64,000 bases of DNA from Amarobacillus sp046328225 (GTDB lineage: Bacteria > Chloroflexota > Dehalococcoidia > Tepidiformales > Tepidiformaceae): contig JAXLWZ010000012.1 of the NCBI GenBank assembly GCA_046328225.1, positions 1 through 64,000 of the forward strand, read 5' to 3'. The first letter of the stretch is position 1; every line of letters starts with the position of its first letter. This document shows, one piece after another, positions 7,738 through 15,780 of the stretch. The notes below the pieces were generated by a model. That model worked only from the letters and a program-made list of their open reading frames with translations. It was not told where the DNA came from and searched no databases. A program made the translations under genes and the position numbers.

Positions 7738-8547
7738 CTATCCGCCCTTGCGCGCCACGGCGATGTGCCAGTCCTGCAGGAAATGCAGTTCGCCGTCCTT
7801 TTCGAGCGGCCGCATCCCCGTCGCGGTGCCGCCCCCGAGGTCGGCGCGCAGCTCCGCCCGGATGGCGGCCGTCTCCGCGTCAGGGGTCAGCGCCTGCGCG
7901 AGCCAGCGGTCGACGTGCATGGGCACCTCGCGGTCCGTCGTCGCGATGACGCTCGCGCCGTTCGCCGCCAGCATCCCCTGCAGCTCCTCCACCGCCAGCG
8001 CGCGCGTGTGCGATGGGTCCCGCCGCCGTTCCATCGTGTTGAATCGCTCGTTCAGCTCCGGCCGCGACACCATGTCTACGATCGCCACGCGGCCGCCGGG
8101 GCGGCACACGCGCACCATCTCGGCGATTGCCCGGGCCGGGCGGTCGAAGTGGTGCACCGCGAACCGGCAGAACACGAGGTCGAACGAATCGTCCAGGAAC
8201 GGCAGCTCCGTGACATCGCCCGTCTGCAGGAGCACGTTCCCCACACCCCGTTCGGCGAGCCGCGCCTGCCCCGTTGCCAGCATCTCGGGCGTGAGGTCGA
8301 GGCCGACCACCTGCCGCACCTGCTTCGCCATGACTTCGCCGAAGTGGCTCGCTCCGCACGCCACCTCCAGCGCCACGTCGATCCCCTCAAGCGACACCGT
8401 GCGGAGAATCCAGCGCGAAAGGGCCTCGCTCGCGAAGAACGAATCGTCCTGCGCGAACGTTGGCGCCTGCCGCGCGAACTCCTGCCGTACGGTCGTCGAA
8501 TGGCCCGCTTCGCCGCGTTCGGGCGTGGATGATGCGACGTCGGTCAT
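7738..8547 (-). CDS. Class I SAM-dependent methyltransferase (UbiE-like)
   Basis: This 269-residue protein has motif I as ALEVACGASHFGEVMA, the acidic residue of VVGLDLTPEML, and motif post-II as DSFDLVFCRFAVHHFDRPARAI, all typical of UbiE/Methyltransf_11 enzymes. The substrate is unknown. The ATG at 8547 was chosen over an upstream start at 8646 because a strong GGAGGAG lies just before it and the family homology begins there. It is the upstream gene of a pair with the APH(6)-like kinase. Confidence 0.82.
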   Translation of the reverse strand: MTDVASSTPERGEAGHSTTVRQEFARQAPTFAQDDSFFASEALSRWILRTVSLEGIDVALEVACGASHFGEVMAKQVRQVVGLDLTPEMLATGQARLAERGVGNVLLQTGDVTELPFLDDSFDLVFCRFAVHHFDRPARAIAEMVRVCRPGGRVAIVDMVSRPELNERFNTMERRRDPSHTRALAVEELQGMLAANGASVIATTDREVPMHVDRWLAQALTPDAETAAIRAELRADLGGGTATGMRPLEKDGELHFLQDWHIAVARKGG

Positions 8548-8652
8548 GGTGCTCCTCCAGCTGTCGGTGGCGGGCATCGTTCCTGTTCGAACCACGCGCG
8601 TCAACGCCGCGACCCCGTGTCCGACCGTCAGCGTGAACTTCGCCACGCTCGC

Positions 8653-8859
8653 TCAGTCGTGCGAGTGATCGTGCCCCGAACGCCGTCCCATCATCCCCAG
8701 GAACGGCGACCCCGCGCCCAGCAGGAAGCCGAACTGGTACCAGCCGCCGTCTCGGCCCGTGTTGTACACCGGGTACCGCTCCCACCATCCGAACAGGTGC
8801 ACGACGAGTACCGGCCACGCCGTCAGGCCGTTCCAGACGCCCCAGAGCACGTCTTCCAT
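8653..8859 (-). CDS. Small hydrophobic protein, function unknown
   Basis: This 68-residue protein starts MEDVLWGVWNGLTAW, has one or two membrane segments (about 8-25 and 43-58), and ends in a His/Asp tail (GHDHSHD). The ATG at 8859 has GAGGAG about 8 nt upstream, which argues for a real gene. I recognise no family. The His-rich tail could bind metal. Confidence 0.6.
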   Translation of the reverse strand: MEDVLWGVWNGLTAWPVLVVHLFGWWERYPVYNTGRDGGWYQFGFLLGAGSPFLGMMGRRSGHDHSHD

Positions 8860-8960
8860 CGCGAGCGCTCCTCGAATACCAGCTCCCAACACGGTATGCC
8901 GATGCTGGCATCGCCGCTACGGACGGCCGTGCTGGACGGGCCGCCCCCGCATGGGGCACC

Positions 8961-9422
8961 GTGCCCCGCGTGAGCACCTTCACGCCGTTCCCCGAGCTCG
9001 ATACCGTCCTCGCCGCCCTGGTCGATGGCGCGCGGTCCGTCCTCGGCCCCCGGTTCGTTGGCGCCTACCTCCAGGGCTCCTTCGCCCTCGGCGATGGCGA
9101 TGCACACAGCGACGCCGACTTCATCATCGTCACCGATGGCGATGTCGACGCCGCGGGCGAGGCCGCGCTCAACGCCATGCACGCCGCCCTTCACGCCCGT
9201 CCCGCGACCTGGGCCCAGCACCTCGAAGGCTCGTACGTCCCCGCCACCATCTTCCGGCGCATCACGGGCGTCCCGGCCGAGCTCCCTGGCGCTCCGCGCG
9301 ACCCGGGCTGGCGCGATCCCCAGACCGGCCAGCCGCCGCGCGTCTATCCCTTCCTCTTCCTCAACAACGGCGACTCCACCCTCGTTCGCTCCCAGCACGA
9401 CAACACCCTCGTCGTCCGCTAG
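8961..9422 (+). CDS. AadA-like aminoglycoside nucleotidyltransferase, N-terminal part (cut by in-frame TAG)
   Basis: This 153-residue segment carries the nucleotidyltransferase signature GAYLQGSFALGDGDAHSDADFIIV, the GS..(x)D.D metal site of the ANT/AadA superfamily. It runs to DNTLVVR and then meets TAG at 9420-9422. The next codons in the same frame continue as VTREHGITLAGP, the junction expected in this family. In relatives I recall, the residue at the stop is usually tryptophan (TGG), so one G-to-A change would explain it. The start is GTG, without a clear ribosome binding site. Confidence 0.75.
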   Translation: MPRVSTFTPFPELDTVLAALVDGARSVLGPRFVGAYLQGSFALGDGDAHSDADFIIVTDGDVDAAGEAALNAMHAALHARPATWAQHLEGSYVPATIFRRITGVPAELPGAPRDPGWRDPQTGQPPRVYPFLFLNNGDSTLVRSQHDNTLVVR

Positions 9423-9860
9423 GTGACGCGCGAACACGGCATCACCCTCGCCGGCCCTCCGCCCGCGACCCTCATCGACGAGGTCGACCCGGACGCTCTC
9501 CGCGCCGAGATGCGGGACGTCGCCATCTCCTTCGGCGGAGACCTCCTCAGCGGCGCCGAACCGCTCGATGCGCTCTGGCTGCAGGGCTTCACCGTGCTCT
9601 TCTTCGCCCGCGTCCTTCACGCGCTCGAAACCGGCCACGTCGCATCCAAGCCCGCCGCCGTGCGCTGGGCGTCACGCGCGCTCGACCCTCGCTGGCACGA
9701 CCTCATCGACGACGCCTGGACCCAGCGAGCGCGATACCCGCGGGGTCACGGCGCCCCGGCCGCCCACAGCGCGCTCGCTCCCGCCCCGGCGCGCGCCGCG
9801 GAGACCGTCGCGTTCGTGCAGTACGCCCTCAGCCTGGCCGGACTGGCGGGAGGGGACTGA
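9423..9860 (+). CDS. AadA-like protein, C-terminal DUF4111 part in the same frame after the TAG
   Basis: This segment of 145 residues is directly in frame with the previous one. It contains the conserved REHGITLAGPPP start of the DUF4111 domain and a helical remainder (GFTVLFFARVLHALETG, KPAAVRWA). A GTG immediately follows the stop, but there is no ribosome binding site of its own, and the family normally has both parts in one chain. It is best read as the second half of a nonsense-interrupted gene. Separate translation by restart at the GTG cannot be excluded. Confidence 0.7.
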   Translation: MTREHGITLAGPPPATLIDEVDPDALRAEMRDVAISFGGDLLSGAEPLDALWLQGFTVLFFARVLHALETGHVASKPAAVRWASRALDPRWHDLIDDAWTQRARYPRGHGAPAAHSALAPAPARAAETVAFVQYALSLAGLAGGD

Positions 9861-9955
9861 AGGGTTCCTTCCCGGCTCTTCGCCGGTCCTCCGCGGGAAG
9901 GCGAAGCTGCCCGGACACCAGCCCGAACAGCGCCGACCGCGGCCGCTCCGCTCCA

Positions 9956-9989
9956 GGCGGGAAGCATGCCACCCGGCGTGCTTCCCGCC
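9956..9989. terminator. Terminator-like hairpin between convergent genes
   Basis: A perfect 11-bp stem, GGCGGGAAGCA (9956-9966) with TGCTTCCCGCC (9979-9989), has a 12-nt loop. It lies between the convergent AadA-like and SRPBCC genes. Neither side has a strong T-run, so intrinsic termination is plausible but not certain. Confidence 0.5.
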
Positions 9990-10003
9990 CGTTCAAGGTC
10001 GTG

Positions 10004-10483
10004 TCAGGTGCGTGCACGCGAGGCCGCCAGGTGTTCGGCCAGCCGGTCGTAGGACTCCTTCATCCCGTCCACCATCCCCGCTTCCAGCATGCCATCCATG
10101 GATTCGCGCGATGGGAACCGGGACGTGCCCCGGAAGATCGTCCCCGTGCCCTGCGACTCCAGGGTCATCGTCTCGTGCACCACGTCGTCCGGCGTGCCGT
10201 CGAAGATGAATGTCTGCACGATTCGCCGCGGTGGTTCGATCTCCTGGTACTCCCCGTGGAACGAGTACGTTTGGCCGTCAGGCGCCCGGTGCACCATTCG
10301 CCAGTTCCCGCCCGGCCGAAGGTCGACCTCGGACTCCGTCACCTCGTACCCGCGTGGGCCCATCCACTGCCGCAGGTGGGCCGGTTGGGTGAACGCCTGC
10401 CACACGCGTTCGATCGGGTGGTCGAACTGACGCGTGACGTGCATTTCGAGCCCGCCTTCCGGGACCGTCACGTCGGTTGGCAT
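10004..10483 (-). CDS. SRPBCC/AHSA1-type START-fold protein
   Basis: This 159-residue protein has the AHSA1 pattern: an N-terminal RQFDHPIERVWQAFTQPAHLRQWMGP, then DLRPGGNWRMVH and a C-terminal helix. Such proteins form a helix-grip cavity for hydrophobic ligands. The ATG at 10483 follows GGAGGG with 8 nt spacing and overlaps the end of the next SRPBCC gene closely. It is the third gene of an ArsR-SRPBCC-SRPBCC operon and about 35-40% like its neighbour by eye, so it is a tandem duplicate. Confidence 0.85.
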   Translation of the reverse strand: MPTDVTVPEGGLEMHVTRQFDHPIERVWQAFTQPAHLRQWMGPRGYEVTESEVDLRPGGNWRMVHRAPDGQTYSFHGEYQEIEPPRRIVQTFIFDGTPDDVVHETMTLESQGTGTIFRGTSRFPSRESMDGMLEAGMVDGMKESYDRLAEHLAASRART

Positions 10484-10484
10484 G

Positions 10485-10988
10485 TCAGCGCCCTCCAACC
10501 GGCTTCGCGCTCGCGACGAGGTACTCGTCCAGCCGGTCCAGCGTCTCGGACAGACCCTCTTCCATCCCCATCGAGATGACTTCGTCCCGGTGCTCCTTCG
10601 ATTCGAACACCGCGCGGCTGCGGAGCAACGTCCCCCTGCCCTGGGCCGTGAACTCCACCGTCATCTCCATCGGCTTGCCAACGGGCTCGCCCTCCTTGTT
10701 CGAGAACCAGTCGGTGTAGACGAGCCGCTCCGGGGGCACGATCTCGCGGTACTTCGCGATCCCCCAACTCTCCTGGCCCTCCGGGCCGACCATGCAGTAG
10801 TGCCACTTCCCGCCTGGCCGCAGGTCGACCGTGCTCACGCGCGTCGGGAAGACGCGCGGCCCCCACCACTGCAGGAGCGCCTCCGCTTCGGTCCAGGCCT
10901 TGAACACGAGTTCGCGGGGCGCATCGAAGACGCGCGTCACCACCATCTCGCGCTCGCCCTCCAGGGTCAGGTTCGTCTTACCGGTCAT
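10485..10988 (-). CDS. SRPBCC/AHSA1-type START-fold protein
   Basis: This 167-residue protein has the same architecture as its neighbour: RVFDAPRELVFKAWTEAEALLQWWGP, DLRPGGKWHYCMVGPEG, and a C-terminal helix. The ATG at 10988 lies inside the 3' end of the ArsR gene (11-nt overlap), so the three genes are coupled. ArsR plus AHSA1 pairs are common. The regulator usually controls the SRPBCC genes, and the ligand is not known. Confidence 0.85.
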   Translation of the reverse strand: MTGKTNLTLEGEREMVVTRVFDAPRELVFKAWTEAEALLQWWGPRVFPTRVSTVDLRPGGKWHYCMVGPEGQESWGIAKYREIVPPERLVYTDWFSNKEGEPVGKPMEMTVEFTAQGRGTLLRSRAVFESKEHRDEVISMGMEEGLSETLDRLDEYLVASAKPVGGR

Positions 10989-11322
10989 CGTTCTTCTCCT
11001 TCTGCTGCAGGTCCCGCAGGTAGTCGTCGAGCCGATCAAACCGGTCTTCCCAGAACTGGCTGTACTTCTCCAGCCAGTCATTCGCCTCGCGCAGCGGCTC
11101 CGCTTCGAGCCGGCACGGGCGCCACTGGGCTTCCCGGCCCCGCGTGATGAGCCCGGCCTTCTCCAGCACCTTCAGGTGCTTCGAGACCGCGGGGAGGCTC
11201 ATCTCAAACGGTGCTGCCAGCTCCGTCGGGGCCGCTTCGCCATCGGCCAGGCGCACAAGGATCGCCCTGCGCGTCGGGTCGGCGAGCGCCGCGAAGATGT
11301 TGGACAGCTGGTCGACGGTCAT
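10978..11322 (-). CDS. ArsR-family winged-helix repressor
   Basis: This 114-residue protein has the ArsR helix-turn-helix: FAALADPTRRAILVRLADG, then ELAAPFEMSLPAVSKHLKVLEKAGLI. No metal-binding ELCVCDL motif is visible, so it is not a classical arsenic sensor. It is the first gene of the operon with two SRPBCC proteins. A near-consensus promoter and a perfect 16-bp palindrome lie just upstream, which fits autorepression. Confidence 0.9.
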   Translation of the reverse strand: MTVDQLSNIFAALADPTRRAILVRLADGEAAPTELAAPFEMSLPAVSKHLKVLEKAGLITRGREAQWRPCRLEAEPLREANDWLEKYSQFWEDRFDRLDDYLRDLQQKEKNDDR

Positions 11323-11340
11323 GGCTTCCTGTTAAACCTC

Positions 11341-11356
11341 TCGGTTAATTAACCGA
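11341..11356. promoter_or_regulatory. Perfect 16-bp palindrome, likely ArsR operator
   Basis: TCGGTTAATTAACCGA is a perfect inverted repeat. It begins 18 nt upstream of the arsR start and lies just after the -10 box, where a bound repressor would block initiation. It is strikingly AT-rich for this sequence. Confidence 0.7.
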
Positions 11357-11364
11357 TGAGCTAA

Positions 11365-11392
11365 ATAGTAGCGCCTTTCTCAACCATGTCAA
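11365..11392 (-). promoter_or_regulatory. Sigma-70 type promoter of the ArsR operon
   Basis: Read leftward, a perfect -35 TTGACA (11392-11387) is followed after 16 nt by -10 TACTAT (11370-11365). The predicted transcription start falls close to 11358, at the edge of the palindrome. Confidence 0.72.
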
Positions 11393-11507
11393 CCCCCGAG
11401 GGGCCTTCCTCGGCCATTCTGAAACCCGTCCGCAAGCGAACCGGCCGGGTGCGCAACGCACCCTCATCGGCCCCCAGTTGGCGATGCTGTGCCTTCCACG
11501 GGGCGTC

Positions 11508-11945
11508 TCAGTCGAGCGGCTGCGCGAGCGCGACGAGGATGCCCTCCGGGCCGCGCACGTAGGCCAGCAGGTACTCGTTCTCGTAGCGAACGACCTCGCC
11601 CAGGAGTTCCGCGCCCCGCCCGCGAAGGCGCCCAAGCACATCCTCGAGGTCCGCGACCGCGAACATCAGGCGGCCCATGCCGGTCGTGTTCACCGGCGCG
11701 TTCGGTTCGGCCACGCGCACCGCCGGCGATTGGAACGCGCTCAGCTCAACGCTGCTGTGCCCATCCGGGGTCCGCAGCCTGGCGATGTCGCTCCGAACGC
11801 CGTCCAGTGCGAGCAGGCGGTCCACCCACGCGCCTTCCACGGTCGTCCGGCCCTCCAGCTCCAGCCCGAGCTCGACGAAGAAGGCGATGGCGCCCTCCAT
11901 GTCCCGCACCACGATGCCGGCGCTGTCCATGCGTATCACGGTCAT
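11508..11945 (-). CDS. VOC-family (glyoxalase/bleomycin resistance-like) protein
   Basis: This 145-residue protein has two beta-alpha-beta-beta-beta halves. The first contains SAGIVVRDMEGAIAFFVELGLELEGR. The second contains RLMFAVADLEDVLGRLRGRGAELLGE and ends YVRGPEGILVALAQ, with a probable metal-ligand glutamate. The substrate is unknown. The frame stays open far upstream, but family homology starts at the ATG at 11945. Confidence 0.85.
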   Translation of the reverse strand: MTVIRMDSAGIVVRDMEGAIAFFVELGLELEGRTTVEGAWVDRLLALDGVRSDIARLRTPDGHSSVELSAFQSPAVRVAEPNAPVNTTGMGRLMFAVADLEDVLGRLRGRGAELLGEVVRYENEYLLAYVRGPEGILVALAQPLD

Positions 11946-12068
11946 GGGTCGAGCGTAGGCGCCCCCGGGCTGCGCGCCAACTCGGTCACGCTCGCCGCCG
12001 GCCTCAGCTGCTAAGCTGGCAGCGATTAGTAAGGTGCCCGCGTCCAGGCGGCGAGGAGCCAGGCCACC

Positions 12069-12755
12069 ATGATGACCGCTCCCGCCACCGGCTCGGACAT
12101 CCCCAACTACGCGGCGATTCTCTGGGACAACGACGGCGTCCTGGTCGACACCGAACGCTGGTATTTCCAGGCCACCAGAGACGTCTTCGCCGAAGCCGGT
12201 ATCGATCTCACCACCGGCATCTACTTCGACTACTTTCTCGCCAATTCGAACGGCACATCGCGTTTTGCCCGGGCGCATGGGTTGGGCGAAGCGGACATCG
12301 ACGCGCTTGTCGAACTCCGCAACGCTCGCTACCTCCGCCTGCTCGAACGCGAGCACATCGTGATTGAAGGCGTCCGCGAGACACTCGCGGCATTGCGGCC
12401 GCACTTCGCCATGGGCATCGTCACGAGCTCCCGCCGCTCGCACCTCGAAGCCATTCACGCTCGCGCGGGCCTGCTGCCATTCTTCGACTTTGCCATCACC
12501 CACGAGGATTACCCGCTGAGCAAACCCGCGCCCGACCCCTACCTGGCCGCGGTCGCGCGCACCGGGCTCCCCGCGAGCAAGTGCCTCGCGATCGAGGACG
12601 CCCCCCGCGGTCTCACCGCCGCCCGGGCCGCCGGCCTGGATTGCTGGGTCATCCCGACCGAACTCACCCGGGGCGTGCCCTTCGCCGGCGCAACCAGGCT
12701 CCTCACCCGGGTCGCGGACGTTGCCTCCCTGCTCCTTCACGGGAAGCTGGCCTAA
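12069..12755 (+). CDS. HAD-superfamily hydrolase, phosphoglucomutase-like (subfamily IA)
   Basis: This 228-residue protein has motif I WDNDGVLVDTE (nucleophile and acid/base Asp of DxD), motif II GIVTSSR, motif III lysine in PLSKPAPDPYLAA, and motif IV AIEDAPRGLTAARAAG. A helical cap follows motif I. Relatives hydrolyse small sugar phosphates or interconvert beta-phosphoglucose. The substrate cannot be read from sequence. Two adjacent ATGs (12069, 12072) are possible starts. Confidence 0.88.
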   Translation: MMTAPATGSDIPNYAAILWDNDGVLVDTERWYFQATRDVFAEAGIDLTTGIYFDYFLANSNGTSRFARAHGLGEADIDALVELRNARYLRLLEREHIVIEGVRETLAALRPHFAMGIVTSSRRSHLEAIHARAGLLPFFDFAITHEDYPLSKPAPDPYLAAVARTGLPASKCLAIEDAPRGLTAARAAGLDCWVIPTELTRGVPFAGATRLLTRVADVASLLLHGKLA

Positions 12756-12778
12756 CCGGTCGGCGCGTGCCGCCAAGC

Positions 12779-14557
12779 TCACCTCCCCCCACTGGCGATG
12801 GGCTCGCCGGGGGCCGACCCGAGCCGCTGCGCGATGCCCTCCACCGTTTCGACGCCATATGCGAACGATGGCTGCAGGTTCGAAAGGATCGCGACCACAT
12901 AGGGCGCCCGGGCGGGATCGCCGGGCACAATCACGCCGATGCTGTTCACGCGCCATCCTCCGTCGGCCTGGTACCAGCCGTCCTTGAGCGCCACGATGTC
13001 TCCCTTGCCCGCCGCCGCCGATACGCCCCAGCGCTGCTGCGGCACCACCTGCTCCATCAGCGTCAGCGCGAGCTTCCGGTGGTTTTCGCGGAGCAGGTCG
13101 CCGAGCAGGAGCCGCGAAAGGACGTTCGCGAGCGCGTTCGCCGAGGCCGTGCTCGTTCCCCAGTACTCGCCGTCGTACGGCGTGATGCCACCAAAGCCCG
13201 CTGCCTTGAGGTATGCCGAGAGTCCCGGGCCCCCGCCCAGTTGCGTCCACAACGCGGTCGCGGCGTCGTTGTCACTCTGCGTAATCATCGGCCAGAGGAG
13301 GCTTAGCTCGGCGTCGTCGACGAACCGGCCCTCGCCCTCGGCTCGCCCCATGACCGCCGCCATGATGAGCACCTTCACCACACTCGCCAGCTCGAACTGC
13401 GCGTCCCCATTGAGGGAATACAGCGTGTTCGTTTCCGGCCGGGCCAGGGCGATGCCCCAGCTCGGCGAGCGCGTCTGTGCGTACTGCGCCGCATCGGTCG
13501 CGAGAGCGTCCAACGGTCGCGGCGTTGGCCGAAACGCGCCCTTGACGGCGACAGGCGGCAGCGCCGGGTCGTTCTTTCCCGAACCGCCGCTCGAAGCCGT
13601 CGCCGTCGGAGACGGTCGCGAAGCCGGCGCCTCGCCCAGCGAGATGGATACCGAGAAGCGAAGGTCGGAGCCGGCCAGCGAAATGACGCGCACCACGTAG
13701 TCCTGGGTCGATGGCGCCGCTCCCGAAAACGACGGGGAGAACGCGGACCGGCTCACCAGCTGGGCGAGGTCGCCGAGGCCCTGGATCGACAGGACCGCGT
13801 TGTTGAACTCGCTCTGCACGTTCACCTTGAGCCGTTGTCCGGCCTCGGCATGCACGACAAAATCCTGCGACCGGCCCGGCCCCAGGATGTCCGAAGCGGT
13901 GAACGCCGCTCCCCCGGCTTTCAGCTGCACGGGTGTGGTCCGGTAGGTGAAGTCGGCGGGCGGTGCGGCGGGGATGTCCGCCGCCACCTCGCTCCTCACC
14001 ACGAGCTGCGTTCCATCCAGCGCGTACGTGCGCGTGACCTCGCGGCTCAGGCTCGAAAACGGTTCGCCCTCTCCGCGCACACGCATGCGGACGACAATCG
14101 TGCGGTCCTCGACCACGATGCCGCGCACGGAGATGCGGTCCCCGAGCAGGGCCGTCGCCACCGGCGTGGGCGTTCCGCCGTCGTTCCTCACAACGACCAG
14201 GTTGATGAACGTACCCGTGCCCCCGGCCGACCCGATGAGCACGACCGCGGCATCGATTTCGTTCCCGGCGATACGGCCGAAGCCCGCGATATCCGCGAGG
14301 CGGATCGCGACCTTCGAAGCCGAACCGGGCGCGACCGGTTCCTCGAACGCCCCGTCGCGGAGCGTGACCTGCTTCGAGCGCGTCAGCTCGGTCGGGTAGG
14401 TCGCATTCGCCAGCTGCGCCCACCCCAGGGCGTGCGGGGTTGAGTCGCGGTTCGTCAGCGTCCAGCCCAGGTACCCGAGCGCGAAGAGGACCGAAACGAC
14501 GGACAGCGCGAACAGGAGGTACTGCAGGCTCAGCCCGCGATGTCGTCCCGTATCCAT
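12779..14557 (-). CDS. Membrane-anchored beta-lactamase-fold serine hydrolase with N-terminal accessory module
   Basis: This protein has 592 residues. A signal-anchor segment sits near 9-33. Residues about 45-190 form a module that is clearly related to the lipoprotein encoded next door (shared APGSASK, GGTGTF, ATALLGDRISV). A beta-rich middle follows. The C-terminal class A beta-lactamase-like domain has SVVK (Ser 392), SDN (428-430) and a KDG (525) in place of KTG, so the active site is complete in outline. No clear Glu166-type ExxLN motif was found, so real beta-lactam hydrolysis is uncertain. A peptidase or esterase role is equally possible. The ATG at 14557 was preferred to one at 14623 because it precedes the membrane anchor. 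Confidence 0.82.
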   Translation of the reverse strand: MDTGRHRGLSLQYLLFALSVVSVLFALGYLGWTLTNRDSTPHALGWAQLANATYPTELTRSKQVTLRDGAFEEPVAPGSASKVAIRLADIAGFGRIAGNEIDAAVVLIGSAGGTGTFINLVVVRNDGGTPTPVATALLGDRISVRGIVVEDRTIVVRMRVRGEGEPFSSLSREVTRTYALDGTQLVVRSEVAADIPAAPPADFTYRTTPVQLKAGGAAFTASDILGPGRSQDFVVHAEAGQRLKVNVQSEFNNAVLSIQGLGDLAQLVSRSAFSPSFSGAAPSTQDYVVRVISLAGSDLRFSVSISLGEAPASRPSPTATASSGGSGKNDPALPPVAVKGAFRPTPRPLDALATDAAQYAQTRSPSWGIALARPETNTLYSLNGDAQFELASVVKVLIMAAVMGRAEGEGRFVDDAELSLLWPMITQSDNDAATALWTQLGGGPGLSAYLKAAGFGGITPYDGEYWGTSTASANALANVLSRLLLGDLLRENHRKLALTLMEQVVPQQRWGVSAAAGKGDIVALKDGWYQADGGWRVNSIGVIVPGDPARAPYVVAILSNLQPSFAYGVETVEGIAQRLGSAPGEPIASGGR

Positions 14558-14597
14558 CACAACCAGTGGCCGCGGGATTGTGCCGGGCGGCCAACCA

Positions 14598-15179
14598 TTA
14601 GTTGGGCTTGAGCTCGCCCGCACTCAAGGCGAACAGCTTCGTGAGCGGCACGCTCGGCGTCGCCGCGAGAGGCGCACCGTCCGGCCGCCCGAGGTAGCTT
14701 ACCGTGATCGTCGAGCCGCTGACCGCCACGTTCGTCACAGCGATGCGGTCGCCCAGCAGTGCCGTGGGCCAGGGCCCGCCCCGGGACGAGAGCACGACTC
14801 CAACGTAGGAGAACGTCCCCGTGCCGCCCGGGCTGCTCGTGAGCACCACCGCAAGGTCCGCCTTGCCGTCGCCGTCGATATCGCCGCGAGCCTGGACGGA
14901 AGTGAGGGTCGTGACGTTGCGGCTGGCCGAGCCCGGCGCCGCCGCCTCGTCCGCCTTGCCGCCCGAGAGCGTCACCGTCTTGCCGCCGATGCGGTAGCTC
15001 GCATTCGCGGCATCCGGCATCTCCGCGACGGATGTCACCGTCGCCGGCGGCGCGGTGGCAGGCGTCGTCGTCTTGTCGTTCACGCGGCACGCCACCCCGG
15101 CGAGCATGCCCACGCACGCAACCGATACCACCGTGACCTTCTCGAGACGCATCCTCATGTTCATCCCCGAAACGTTCAT
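14598..15179 (-). CDS. Putative lipoprotein related to the N-terminal module of the next gene
   Basis: This 193-residue protein has a basic start and a hydrophobic stretch ending in LAGVAC, a slightly atypical lipobox. A Thr/Pro-rich linker and a single domain follow. The domain aligns with residues 45-190 of the downstream serine hydrolase: ANASYRIGGKTVTL, APGSASRNVTTL, GDIDGDGKADLAVVL, GGTGTFSYVGVV, PTALLGDRIAV. DIDGDGKADLAVV resembles an FG-GAP/EF-hand-like calcium loop. The start at 15179 has GAGG 8 nt upstream. It is probably in one operon with its paralogue. Confidence 0.72.
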   Translation of the reverse strand: MNVSGMNMRMRLEKVTVVSVACVGMLAGVACRVNDKTTTPATAPPATVTSVAEMPDAANASYRIGGKTVTLSGGKADEAAAPGSASRNVTTLTSVQARGDIDGDGKADLAVVLTSSPGGTGTFSYVGVVLSSRGGPWPTALLGDRIAVTNVAVSGSTITVSYLGRPDGAPLAATPSVPLTKLFALSAGELKPN

Positions 15180-15285
15180 CCCCGGATCCTCGGCGAATGA
15201 TATCCACACTCGGCAGGCGAACGCCGGAAGTCAGCCGCACCAGCGTCCGCCGCCTCAAGACGCACCGGGATAGGACCCACCGCCG

Positions 15286-15654
15286 TCACTCCCCCGCGCT
15301 CAGATGCTCGTGAACAGTCTGCCATTGCCCATCGATGCACCGCAGCGCGGACGTCCCTCGTCCGCGTCCACCCACGGTCTTGCCATCTACTTCGCCTGTC
15401 CAACGAAACCGGTACACGCAGACGGCCACATCGTCGGACCGCGCGAGCCACGTCACGTCGAACGTCTCGAAGGTGTCGTTTTGAATGCCCTCGAAGTTTC
15501 GCCGTAGCCCGTCCGCGATGGCCTCCTTCCCGAACAGGGCTTCCCCGTTACTCCAGAAATACACCGCGTCGTCGCCGATGAGCTGCAGCGTTCCGTCCAG
15601 GTCCCGGGCCGCCATGCGCCGCGCGAGCTCGTCCCTGTGTTCGTCTGGCGTCAT
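15286..15654 (-). CDS. SnoaL-like/NTF2-fold protein
   Basis: This 122-residue protein has the NTF2-like cone fold pattern: RDLDGTLQLIGDDAVYFWSNGEALFGKEAIADGLRRNF at the front, then paired strands VAVCVYRFRWTGEVDGKTVGGRGRGTSALRC and a final WQTVHEHLSA. The family includes cyclases, isomerases and many of unknown role. An alternative ATG lies 12 nt upstream (15666). It is divergent from the TetR gene, with a palindrome between them that may control both. Confidence 0.78.
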   Translation of the reverse strand: MTPDEHRDELARRMAARDLDGTLQLIGDDAVYFWSNGEALFGKEAIADGLRRNFEGIQNDTFETFDVTWLARSDDVAVCVYRFRWTGEVDGKTVGGRGRGTSALRCIDGQWQTVHEHLSAGE

Positions 15655-15750
15655 GCCCGTCCCCATGCAGGTCCGCCCGCTGCTGCCGCGAATAATAGCC
15701 CGAGCGCGCCACGCGGCGATGGCCATTCGCCCCGGGCAGCCAGGTAGACA

Positions 15751-15766
15751 AGACGACCGGTCGTCT
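15751..15766. promoter_or_regulatory. Perfect 16-bp palindrome, likely TetR operator
   Basis: AGACGACCGGTCGTCT is a perfect inverted repeat 14 nt before the tetR start, inside the divergent region with the SnoaL-like gene. It resembles AGACC-N-GGTCT type sites of NemR/AcuR-like TetR proteins, so autorepression is likely. Confidence 0.7.
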
Positions 15767-15780
15767 GGTTCACTGCGCGA

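Noticed and set aside
6811..9860. An antibiotic resistance island (APH(6)-like plus AadA-like)
   Set aside because: GC is like the neighbours, there are no mobile elements, the AadA-like gene is interrupted, and both families have many non-resistance members.
11508..13250. A 580-codon frame extending the VOC gene far upstream
   Set aside because: Only the last 145 codons match a family. The rest is antisense to the HAD and beta-lactamase-fold genes.
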